64,000 bases of DNA from Gnetum montanum. Taxonomy: Eukaryota > Streptophyta > Gnetopsida > Gnetales > Gnetaceae. The DNA lies in contig MNCI01006835.1 of NCBI GenBank assembly GCA_015680685.1, forward strand, positions 101,634 through 165,633. The letters are read 5' to 3'. A model generated the notes under the pieces. The model did no database searches. It was not told where the DNA came from and was given only the letters and a program-made list of their open reading frames with translations. Positions 10,605-21,159 of this stretch are shown piece by piece. Made by a program: the position numbers and the translations under genes. Positions within the stretch are counted from its first letter, which is position 1. Each line of letters starts with the position of its first letter.

Positions 10605-11473
10605 TGATGAGCAGCAAGGTACCCCTATGCCAACCATACGAATCACAAAGGCATTACGCACAATCTAATTGAATTCTATGGACCTATAGTTATCTAATGC
10701 ACTAGCTCTTCTAGGAAGTGAAATGGGCATTAAGAACATTCATTGTTTTCCCAATTACACTTGTGAGGTTCAAGGGTATGGTTTAAGTGTAATTGAGGTA
10801 TATGATTTTTCTCATTTTATGTTTTATAGATGTAACCGCCTACAATAAGAATGAAGAGTAGATTAACTTAGAATCTAACTTGTTTACTACCTATCTAGCC
10901 TAACACAAGTAACCGTCCCACTTTCTTGGACACATCCTAAACACATATAGCACTTCTAGACTACCAAATATTAAGTGTTGTTGGGTTACCAATTACTATA
11001 TGAATGCTCGAAGTGGTTGTGCTCATGTTTGTTAACTGCTGAAAATAATTTTTTTAATTCAAATGCATTAAAGTAAAGAGCATGAAAGTAAAATGCAATA
11101 AAGAAAATATCAAGCTATTCTCAGTGCTACAAGGGTTTTCAAAAGATTTTTTTTTATTCCTGTCATACTACTACACTCAGGTACATCAATTCTTGAACAA
11201 AGAACCATACACACTTAGACTCCTTCTGTGAGCACTCAGAAAATATTCTAACTCTAAGGAAAAGAAATGGCAAAAGCTTTGCTACTTTGACTAGAAAATG
11301 ACCAAAAAATGATTATGAAAACTGGAGCCCAAGTGCAGTATTTATAGGCCTAGAGTATATACCCCGATGTTGCATATGCAATGTCACATCAAGACCTTGA
11401 TGTCATGTATGCAATGTCATGGCTTTGACATTGCATACCAGATGTCGAAGTAGATGTAAAACATGTTTTATCA
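10605..11473 (-). repeat. LTR of element C (TGATAAA family)
   Basis: On the minus strand it runs from TGATAAAACATG (11473) to CTCATCA (10605), 869 bases. U3 holds a perfect 13-bp hairpin, GTATGCAATGTCA (11407-11419) and its complement (11426-11438) around a 6-base loop, followed by a TATA box (CTATAAATAC) near 11340. Two related LTRs in the window start with TGATAAA and end in CTCATYA at similar length. It is the 5' LTR of its element because a primer-binding site follows. Confidence 0.75.
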
Positions 11474-11724
11474 AAAGCAAATGGAAAAATTAAATGACTA
11501 TTTGATGAGTAGCTAGTATACCTAATGTTTCATCATATAATCTAAAAGAATCATGGTAGACTATGTCATAATTCATAGATAGGCTAGTGATAATATTTAG
11601 TCTAGTTAGGTGATCATAGGTTGTTGTCTATTAATATGGTTAATTTAGGTAAGATGTATGATAACTAGTCTTGTAATGGCCATGATTTGAACTAACTGAA
11701 AACATAAAAAATTATAATTATAAC
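11474..11724. other. 251-base spacer between two head-to-head LTRs
   Basis: AT-rich sequence between the outward-facing 5' LTRs of element C (leftward) and element A (rightward). I see no gene or repeat in it. It should be the original DNA between two independent insertions, or part of an older element. Confidence 0.5.
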
Positions 11725-12553
11725 TGATAAATCACCCGATGGGCATGCATCGATGCATCTCCATTGGTGCAACCCCATTGGCATAGTGTATCTCTTTGCC
11801 TATATAAATGTGTGTACCCACTGCATTTATGACACATTAAGTTCATAACATAGCAAAGATCTTGCAACTTTCTTAGCACAGAGTTAGAATATTTTTTGAG
11901 TTCTTGCAATAGGATTTTAAGAATTATATGATTCTTTATTTGAGCATCTTGTACCTAAATACATAAATGTAACCAACAATAAAGATGAGATTCTTGACAT
12001 TCCTTGGAGCATTTGGGATAGATTAATGTTTCCTTTTATGCACTTTATTACTTATGCATCTTTATATTAATGTCTTTGATTAATTAATCTATTTAATAAG
12101 AATGCATAAGTATGACCACTTCAAACATACCACTTAACACTTGGTAATCCCAATAGTGGCTATTTGGTATGCCCAACCATAGGCACTTGGTAACCCAGTA
12201 GCATTAGAGCAAGTTCAGGATGTGAACAGAAAGTAGGCTCAGATGCTTGTGCTTGGATAGCTAGATTAAGGCACTAGATAGTTAAGTAGTTAATGCTAAA
12301 TAATTTCTCCTATTTTGCATTGAGATTAAATAAAATAAAATATAAAATCAATAAAAATTATGTGGCTTATCTTACACTTAACCATATACTTGCACTTACA
12401 CAAGTGAAGCCAAGAAAACAACGATCACATCTCTAAGTCACTACCTTTACCTATTGTGCATTTAGGAGCTATAGTCCATGGAATTCAACCAAATCACTAG
12501 TGCAATGCTTGTGATTTGTATGGTTGGGCGTAGAGACTACTCACTACTCATCA
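11725..12553 (+). repeat. 5' LTR of element A (TGATAAA family)
   Basis: Runs from TGATAAATCACCC to ACTCATCA, 829 bases. TATA box CTATATAAATG is at about 11798. The U3 contains the palindromic run GCATGCATCGATGCATC. A repeated phrase in the second half (ACTTGGTAATCCCAATAG / ACTTGGTAACCCAGTAG) has a counterpart in the LTR at 27236-28111. A primer-binding site follows. Confidence 0.7.
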
Positions 12554-12554
12554 T

Positions 12555-12573
12555 TGGCACTCTTGCTAGGGAT
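12555..12573 (+). other. Primer-binding site of element A
   Basis: TGGCACTCTTGCTAGGGAT follows the LTR end by one base. It is close to the site of element C (TGGCGCTATTGCTAGGGAT). Confidence 0.55.
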
Positions 12574-12749
12574 TTTAGTTAGCTAAGTATGCTACATAGA
12601 AAAGATAGTGGAAACATATAATGACATTGTAAAGGAAACTAACGCTAAACTATTAAGATAAATACTAATCACAAATGTACACTATTTTTGAAGAATAATT
12701 GATACGGCTTCTTCTCATAGGGAATATTTTCCACTGTCATTCTTAAGCA

Positions 12750-15293
12750 TATCCAATCAAGGGCAAGAAGGTCAAAAGACACAAGCACCCCAACAATTCA
12801 AAGTTGTCTATACTCATCCAGATGCTTACACTTTGGATTTCACCTTCATCCTCCATTAGGCTAAGTAGCTATGATGGAGAAACATGGAGGGCAATATCGT
12901 GCTACCCCTCGATTGATCTATTTTCATGATGCTATAGAAAAATCTAATCAATTTGGGAATTTCTAGACTTAACATAGAGTATGAGGTTCAAGAGCATGCC
13001 TATCAAGATTATCATCCCACAGAGGCCCAATGGAAGAAATATTGGCAAATGGAAGCTTAATATAAGGCTTCAAAAGGCAAAATAATCCCTAATCACTTGT
13101 TCCTGCAAATCCATAAAGAAGGAAAAAACTTCTTTTTGGGTGCCTCCCAATACATAGATTCTCCCCTCTCTTTGATGGAAAAATCCTTAACCAATGATTG
13201 TAGTCAATTGTGAATAACCTTGGTGATGGGAAGAATGGGTCTCAAGATTAGGCAAAAGATCGTATTCATAGCCATTCATCTAAAGGTAGGAATAATGATA
13301 GGCACTAGGAGAAAGATAAACATGGTAATCATGATAGAGACCAAAGAAGAGAAGGTGGTAGGCATCGTTTAGGTGTTGATTCTTCTTCCTCTTCATCTTT
13401 ATCATCATCCTCATTGTCTTACTCCTCCAAGATCAATAGGAGAAGCAAAGGCTGAGACCATGGAAGAAGTAGCAGAGACTATGATGGAGATCAATGATGA
13501 GATAGGGATGATCATAGATCTCATCAAGACAATAGGAATCAAGGACATGAGTAGCAACATGGGGATGAGCATCACCAAGAACAAAGGCACATTAGGATTT
13601 ATCATAGACATCATAGCCATGATAGGGATCATTAGAATTGTCATGACCATGATGAGCCCTTGCTAGTAACTAAAAACATGTTGAATATTTTAGAGGTTGT
13701 CAGAATTCCTAACAAGCACTTGAAGGATAGTTACATTAAATGGCCAGATATGAACAATATTTCCAAGTTTAAGGAGGGATATAATTTAGATCTACAAAAT
13801 CATTTACAAGCCTTCCATGATGCTTGTACCTTGAAGAATGTAGAAAATGAATGGAATAAGCTGAAATTGTTCCCAAGGATACTCATAAAGAAGGCCGAAA
13901 GTTGGTAATGATCCTTGGAATTGGAATCCATTCAACAATGGAGTATGATGTTAGAGATGTTTAACAACAAATACCAAACGTATCCAAAGTATCCAATTTG
14001 AGGAGGCAAATCCAAGGGTGGAAATAAGATACTCATGAGTCCTTGGATGTGACCATGGGTAGGTACTACTCTTTGTTGTATTGATGCCCAAACCATGGAT
14101 ACTTTCAAAGGGATTAGCTACACCATGTCATAGATAGGCTTAGAACTAAAGTAAGGATAATCCTTAAGGTCTATGCCCAGGGGAGAATTTTTGAGATAAG
14201 GGTCCATCAAATTCAAAGGCTCATTAAGCAAGTGGCCAAAGAGGAAGGAGAGCTAAAAAAGCAAGAGAGTGTAGAAGAATATAATAAAGAGCCCTCTATC
14301 TACAAGAGGGAGGTTCATTTCTATGAGAATGAGGAGGATGCACCACTTGATGAAGTGATGCAAAGGAAAACTTTTTCAATTTAAACATGTATTACTAAAA
14401 TCTCGATTAAGATTGACAAAATGTAGGACCCCTTGGATGAAAAGTTCTAGCCTACTCTAAAAATTATAGAACAACATAAGGATCATGGAGAAAGTGGTCA
14501 TGATCAAAGGAAGAAAAAGGATGTTGAACAAGAATATCGTAGAGATAAGGATAAAGTTGTATTAGTAGAGGAGGTTTCAAATTCAAAAATTGATGACGAT
14601 GGTTATACCATCTACCAATATGAACATCCCAAGGGATGTTGTCCTATCTTGTGACACCTACAAGAATCTGGGATGTATGCTCTAAATCCTATATTGGCAA
14701 AACGATAAGCACCCAAGTGATTGCCTTATCCATAAGGCAACTGTTAGCAATAGTTTCACCAAAAATCTTACTATCTGAGTGGAGCATTGCCTCAATTTCA
14801 GGAACAGGATCAATAGTGGAAACACCCACAATTGTGGGGGATGCCACCTTCCAAGTAGCAATACCCTTATCACCAACTTGATCCTTATGGGTACTATTTT
14901 CAACAACCAATCTCTCCATGTGACTCTTCCAACCATGCTTCCTTCCCATACCACTACTATCCTCCTGAATACTACAGATTGTCTTCTCCAAGGAGGGAGT
15001 CCCCATTTACTTACTATAATTCTCAACACCCATCCACTTCTACACCACCATCATCAACTCATCTACCACCTACTCCATCCATGTAAGGTGAAATATCTAT
15101 CTAGACACAACAAATGAATGCTACGAGAGTAGTAAATTTACAACTGGATCCTTAGACAAGTGCTTTTGAATCTAAGCCTTGCAAGAGGCCATTTTTCAAA
15201 ACCAATAACTCCATGAAGCCTTCACAAATCCTTGTGGTTGTTAATGTTGCGATTGAAAATATCAATCATTGGAAAGTCATTAAGAATTCTTAG
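12750..15293 (+). pseudogene. gag region of element A
   Basis: Strongly decayed coding region. An N-terminal part includes a low-complexity stretch (about 13300-13640) rich in Asp, His, Arg and Ser in the gag frame. The gag domain follows at 13660-13990 (NISKFKEGYNLDLQNHLQAF, NEWNKLKLFPRILIKKAESW, then MFNNKYQTYPK). Next come a charged region matching element C (KEEGELKKQESVEEYN), the YQYEHPKGCCP block and a Pro/Ser/Tyr-rich tail to about 15080. The last part (SKPCKRPFFKTNN ... VVVNVAIENINHWKVIKNS) may be the start of protease. It stops abruptly at the LTR of element 3. The capsid-like domain says gypsy; finer placement is uncertain. Confidence 0.6.
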
Positions 15294-16772
15294 TGTAGTA
15301 GTTCCTCAACCCATGAATTCCTAGGGCCTCTGCTAGAAAAAATGAAGTTCGAGGTGCACTGGCTAGTTTGGCAAATCAACCAAGGACTTACAGAATGCAA
15401 AGTGTGGTAATAAAATGAAGTGAAATGTAAAAATAATAGTAGATCTAAAATAATGCACAGATAATAAACAAATATATTTCATACACAAAACCCAAAACTT
15501 AAAAATCTATTGAGAAAGAATAAAGTGTAAGTTTGAGAAATGTGTACAAATGATGCCTGGATGAGCAGAAAGAGGGTTCACTTATGTAGGAATTCAAAAC
15601 CCATTGAAGCTAATGTGATCTGCTTGAAGCTTTAGATGCTAAGCCACCCTTGATGCTATTGAACCTCCTCCACTAAAACCTCAGATTTGCAAGTTGGGTC
15701 ATTGCTTGGGGGTAAGAAAAGTGAGAAATTTGGCTACTAGATTTCTTCATGCTAGGCATTGAGAGCCTTACAAATGCAGTTTTGACACCAAAAGTTCACA
15801 GGTCTCAAGGCTATAATTCTTCCATGCTGGGAATCAAGATAATGCAAGTATAGGAACTTTCAAGAGCTCTTGAGTGCCTAAGAATGCCCCAAGTATGGAA
15901 TTAGTGCTAGGAAAATTTCTTAACCATATAAAAATTGTGAAACTGCCAAAGTGTTTGTATGCCAAAAGTTGTTGAACATTGCTAAACTTGTAAATGGTGT
16001 TTGAGGTTATCTTTTATAAGTTCCTTGGGCCATGAATAGGATTGCAAAATGGCTATGATTTGGCTACAAATTGGTTGCCAAATTTAAGTGAGATGGGTGC
16101 CCAAATCTAGGAGGCTATTATACATAGTGCTTCCTCCCATGGCCATTTTGTTTACTATAAATAGTAATCAAGGCACACCTTCCACGTTGGAGATGAATCT
16201 TTTACACTAAGCTCTTCACCATTCTTGCTAAAGTGGCTGGTCAACTTTGAAGTGCACAAAGTGTTGAAATCTAGCTATTTGTGGCTTCCATGCTAGGGGA
16301 TGAAATTTTCAATGCTAGAGATGAAGAATCCACATATGAGGGAAAGTTCCACACTGAGGGGGAAAGGTTTCTAAGCTATGGATGTGGTCTCCAGGCTAAA
16401 GGGGGAAATTTTTTAAAATTCTCATCCTTCCACAATGGGGGTAGGTGAGATTTACCTTCTTGCATGTGTTTTTAGCATAGAAAAGTGTATACCCCCTATA
16501 AAACCCATCAAGGTGCCTTTTTTGACATTCTAAAAGGCATTTTTGACACCCCCCAAAGCCCAAACATAGACACTAGGTGATGTTTTTCACTTGGGAAATG
16601 AGGCTTTGACTACTTATGAAACATTTTTCAGCCCCAAAAGTATTAAGTATGTGAAATTGCCCATTGTGAGTTATAATCTTCACATTTACAATGACACTTT
16701 GCCTTAGGTTTCTTGGGGTGAAAGATATATGATAAATATTAGCTATAACATCCAAATTTTTGTGGTGTTTCA
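15294..16772 (-). repeat. 3' LTR of element 3
   Basis: On the minus strand it begins TGAAACACC right after a polypurine tract (16773-16794) and ends CTACTACA at 15294, 1479 bases, close to the 1527 of element 2's 3' LTR, which starts TGAAACACTG. CTTAG (15289-15293) is the candidate target duplication, unpaired because the other end of the element is not recognisable. Inside are several TTCCATGCTAGG / GGGGGAAA words that are also the building blocks of the array at 21160-24200. Confidence 0.65.
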
Positions 16773-16794
16773 ATGGCCCCTCTTTGTTGGTGCC
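16773..16794 (-). other. Polypurine tract of element 3
   Basis: Minus strand GGCACCAACAAAGAGGGGCC then AT, directly before the LTR start TGAAACACC. It is almost identical to the tract of element 2, which supports close relationship. Confidence 0.7.
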
Positions 16795-16904
16795 TGAAGG
16801 ATTGATCTAAGAGGCACCAACAAAGAATACAAAACATCACTACATATTATAATGCTATAATGCATATAAGCCACATGAGAATTAGGCTATCTAGGTCATC
16901 AAAG

Positions 16905-16985
16905 TTACTATTTTAAGGCCATGGTAAGCCATGGTACCAGTTTAAGGCCTTGGAAGGCTATGTTGCTAGTTTAAGGTCATAGTGG
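16905..16985 (-). repeat. TTAAACTAG motif array (junction III, element 3)
   Basis: Three copies read on the minus strand: CTATGACCTTAAACTAGC, CCAAGGCCTTAAACTGG and CCATGGCCTTAAAATAG. They lie within 120 bases after the integrase stop at 17023, matching the position of the 6341-6670 array in element 1. Confidence 0.65.
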
Positions 16986-17022
16986 ACCATTGAAAGAAAG
17001 CTCACTTGTCAATGATCGTCCG

Positions 17023-20000
17023 CTACATGTAGTATGGCTTTAGATGGGAATGATTGATCAGATTGGCCAACTCATTTCCATCCATGTTAGCTATTTTAAA
17101 TGCTCCATTACTGTAAGCTCTAGTAACAAGGAAGGACCCTTCCTAGTTGATTGAGAATTTATCTGCATGCTCACAGATGGCCTTGAGAACTAGGTCCTCC
17201 TCCTTGATTTTGTGCATGGTCAAGTCATGGCGATGTTACTTCCTCTACTTCTCTTGATATTTCTTGATGTGATCAAGTGTTTACATATGTTACTTCTCCA
17301 CTAAATCCAGGATTATCATCTGCAACTCCTTATTTTGTTCACTGTTGATGAAGTTGGTCAAGGCTACTAAAAGTGATGACGCTTGCAATTCAAGAGGTAA
17401 AATAGCTTTAGAACCACAAACTAGGCTATAAAGGATCATACCAATTATCATGTGATAGGTTTTTCTATATGTCCATAGCACATGGACAAGCCACTCATGC
17501 CACTTGTGTTTACTATTATTGAACATCTTTTTTTAGTAACTTAATGATGGCCTTGGTGCTTGCTTCTGCTTGGCCATTGGCTTGACGGTAGTAAGGCAAT
17601 GAGCAAGAATGCTTAATACCTAAGTTGTGACAAAAATCCTTGGTTTCTTGACTACTAAATTTGTTTTTATTCTCTATGACCATGGTCATGGGTATGTCAA
17701 AATGAGATATAATGTTGTCTAGGATAAATTTGAAAACTTGTTAAAATGTGATCTTCCTTAGGGGAATAGCCTCAAACCACTTGGTAAAATATTTGGTTAC
17801 AGTGATGATGAAGCTATGTTCTACAGAAGACTTAGGTGTTATAGGTCCAATGATAGCCAAACCCCATCATTGAAAATGCCATGTTATCTAGGTTGTATGC
17901 AACTTAGTTGGTGATACATGTATCAAGTTGCTATGTCATTGGCATGTGTCACACTACTTAATGTTTTGCAGCTAGTCATTTTCTATATAAGGCCAATAAT
18001 GGCCTAACCATCTAATCTTAGCCTCCATATGTCTCAGTCCTATATGTCCTCCACAGATACCCTTGTGAACCTCCTCTAGGACTATTTTGTCTTCAATTTT
18101 ACCTAAGCACTTTAGGAGCATGCCATCAAAGGATGGTCGACATAATGTGTTATAACTATGATGACATATTACTTCAATCGCTTATGTACATCATCCTTTT
18201 GAGTAGTGGTCAAGCATTGTGGGGATTCATCATGCATAAGGTAAAATTTGGTATCATCGTACCATTCCTTGGGAGGAGCAATATGAATGATAGCTACAAA
18301 TGTATCCTTAGTGTTTTGTGTGATGGAAGTAGCACAGTCCATGGTTAAGGTGGGCAACTTGCTAAATACATCTAACATCACAGAAAGGGCTAATGTTGCA
18401 GTTGCATCAACTATGGTGTTTTCATTTCAAGGTATGTTTTGGATATCAATGTCTATGAATTTTTGTAACCATTACTTTCCTAGGCCACATTAAGGTTGTA
18501 AGTGCTTAGCTTTGCATGCATAGACTTTGATTACTTAGTTAACCACAAGTTTGGAATTTCCATTGATGGATAAGCATCTAATTCCTATGTCATGAGCTAC
18601 CATTATCCCTCTGATCAAACCCTCATACTCCGCTAGTTATTAGTACATTGGAACCCAAAACGATAGGCAAAGGATCGAATCTTACTAGATGGGAATGATA
18701 CGATGACAGTGGCATTGGTCCCATGGGAAGTTGAAGCTCCATCAAAGTTCATGACTATCTCATAACCCTTGGGCACTTAGCTAACCGTGTTAATTTTTTC
18801 ATAAGGGAATTTAGGATCTATGGCTACTTGGTCATCAACAAGTAAAACTATGAGTTGTATGACTATAGCTTGACCTTTCTTTGAGGATTGAGAGACATAA
18901 TGAAGGTCGAACTCCACTTTCATAGATGTTGGTTGTTATGGCTTTGAGTATGTTGTCCTTGTAAATCATGTTGACTTGGCTTCTGAAGAGGTAGTGTCTC
19001 CACTTCTTCAATGAGAATACTAGTGCTAGACAATACTTGTCCACTTTAGTGTATCAGGTCTCATGGGAAACTAATGCATGGCTAAGGTAGTATACGGGCA
19101 TTTTTACTCCATCATCATGTTTTTAATAGAGTAGAAAGGCATTGTATGTATTAAAGATGGCAAGATAAATGTAAAATGGTTTACCCTCTTGTGGAGGATA
19201 TACTGTTGGCAATTTTGTTAATTCTCACTTAAGGTTTTCAAAGGCCTTTTAGTAGTGAGCCATTCACTCATAGTGAACTCCTTTCTTAAGCAAGTGTTGC
19301 ATGGGCTATAACTTATCCTTAAGCCTAGTGATAAACTTATGAATAAATTGTAATCTAACCTATAATCTTTAAAGATCTTTAAGTTTGGTAGGTGCTACTA
19401 ATTTGGATATGGCTTTAACCTTATCAAGATCAATGCATATCCCTACTTCGAAGAGTACAAAGCCAAGCACTTTACTGATCTGGACACCAAAGACACACTT
19501 CTTAGGATTAAGCCTAAGCTCGTATTTGAGGCATCATTTAAGCACAAGATCTAGGTCATTATCATGGTCATCGGCCATCTTGGACTTAACAGCTATGTCA
19601 TCTATGTAATCATTAAGCAAACCTAGCATGCAAGCACTAAATATATAGGTTATAGCTCTCTATTATGTCACTCCAACATTCTTAAGACCAAAGAACATTT
19701 TGGTATAATAAAATGTACTCCATGGGGTCATAACAATTGTGCTAAGTTGGTGCTTTGGGTTGATCCTAATTTTGTTATATCTTGATAATCCATCCATAAA
19801 GGACAACAAGGCATGTCTAGTTGTAGTATCGATAAGTTGATTAATACTAGGCAAAGGAAACTTATCCTTGATAGTTGCTTTATTTAGGTCTCAAAAATTG
19901 ATGTAAATATGGATGCTTCCTTTTTTCTTAGGTACTACCACTATCCTAGATACCCATTCTCCATAATCAACAACCCTAATAAACATACTTGGTAGAGCTT

Positions 20001-20513
20001 TAAGATCTCATCCTGAATTGTCAAGGCCAAATCTGGTCTAATCTTGTGCACTTTTTGCTTAACTGGTCTAATGCTAGGGTCTAGTATGATGTTGTGTTGG
20101 ACTAGACATGGGTCTAGGCCTAGCATGTCTTCATATGACCAAGAAAATGCTTTAATGTTGCTTTGTAGAACCTCAATGATGTCTTAAGCATATTGAGGCT
20201 CCAATGAGGAACTTAGTTTAAGGGTTTTCTCCTCACCATTGTGTGTTGTGACAAAAATCTCAACTAGAGAGTCTTTGATTATGTCTCCTACTTGTAAGTT
20301 AAGGGTTCTAATTAGGTTTTCAAGCCATTATAGAGATTTCTCTATTGAGACTATGTGTTCTACAAGACTTTTAGGCTTGAGATCTAGGTAATCAAGGTTG
20401 ATACACTGCTCAACATCATCATGAGATCCATGTAGACACAAAGGTAAACTAATTTTCTCCCAGGTACTCATAATTTGATCCTGCATGTTAACCAAAAGCA
20501 TTTTAAGTGGCAC
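17023..20513 (-). pseudogene. pol (RT, RNase H, integrase) of element 3
   Basis: Most complete pol in the window, broken by many stops and frameshifts. In minus-strand order: a pre-RT segment (FSWSYEDMLGLDP, KIRPDLALTIQDEILKLYQ) at about 20130-19960. RT fingers and palm follow (RIVVVPKKKGSIHIYI, DLNKATIKDKFPLPSINQLI, LLSFMDGLSRYNKIRI), with the catalytic YIDD at 19608-19597. RT connection and RNase H come next (FDGASTSHGT near 18740). The integrase core is at about 17800-17290 (YYRQANGQAEASTKAI with the catalytic Glu, and KWHEWLVHVLWTYRK). The C-terminus GAFKIANMDGNELAN ends at a TAG at 17023. The second integrase Asp seems replaced (ENKNKF where D.G..F is expected). Element 2 retains the same pre-RT region. 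Confidence 0.9.
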
Positions 20514-20712
20514 CTAGGTAAAAGTAAGTAAATAATGCTAAAATGCTATAAAACTATCAAGTACATGCAAATCTAGGGTAGAGAAGCTCATCCAAGGTCA
20601 TCAATAGGATGACAACAAGCAAACAAAGTGTAATAAGGGCCAAATAAAGGTCAAACCAAAGTAAAGTATAAGGATCAAGGCTACAAATGGTTAACAAAGA
20701 TCATGAATTTTC

Positions 20713-20805
20713 TAGTTTTAGGCCTTAGTGGGCCATGATGCCAGTTTAGACTCTTAGTGGAGTACGATGCCAATTTAAGGCCTTAGTGGGCCATGGTCAT
20801 ATGGT
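20713..20805 (-). repeat. TTAAACTAG motif array (junction II, element 3)
   Basis: Minus-strand copies CACTAAGGCCTTAAATTGG, CTAAGAGTCTAAACTGG and CACTAAGGCCTAAAACTAG lie about 200 bases upstream of pol, with a looser copy near 21060. The equivalent array in element 2 is at 49147-49390, just upstream of its RT. Confidence 0.6.
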
Positions 20806-21159
20806 GTCAAACAATGGTCAAGGAAGGTCAAATCCCACTATTTGATGCCATTTAAAGGCAAAAAAATGCAAATAAAACTATAACAAGCCAAATAAAGAAC
20901 ACATAAGGCTACATAAAGGCCATAGAAGGTCAATAAGATGAATAATGCAACACAAGTCCAAAAATAAACCAAAATACTATGTGATAAGGCAAAAATTAAG
21001 CAAAACAAGCCATATATGGTAAAATTTAGCTAATATGAATAAAAATGGTTAGGTTTTTCTAGTTTTAAACATTATCAGGCCATGTTTTAAGGATACGAGG
21101 CTATTAGATGAGTTCAAGCATCAATTAGGGTTGTTTATTGTAAAACATCAAGTGTTTTG

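Noticed and set aside
13373-13666. 97-codon Met/Ile-rich open frame
   Set aside because: It is an out-of-frame shadow of the Asp/His/Arg-rich low-complexity part of gag, which joins in frame with the gag domain at 13660.
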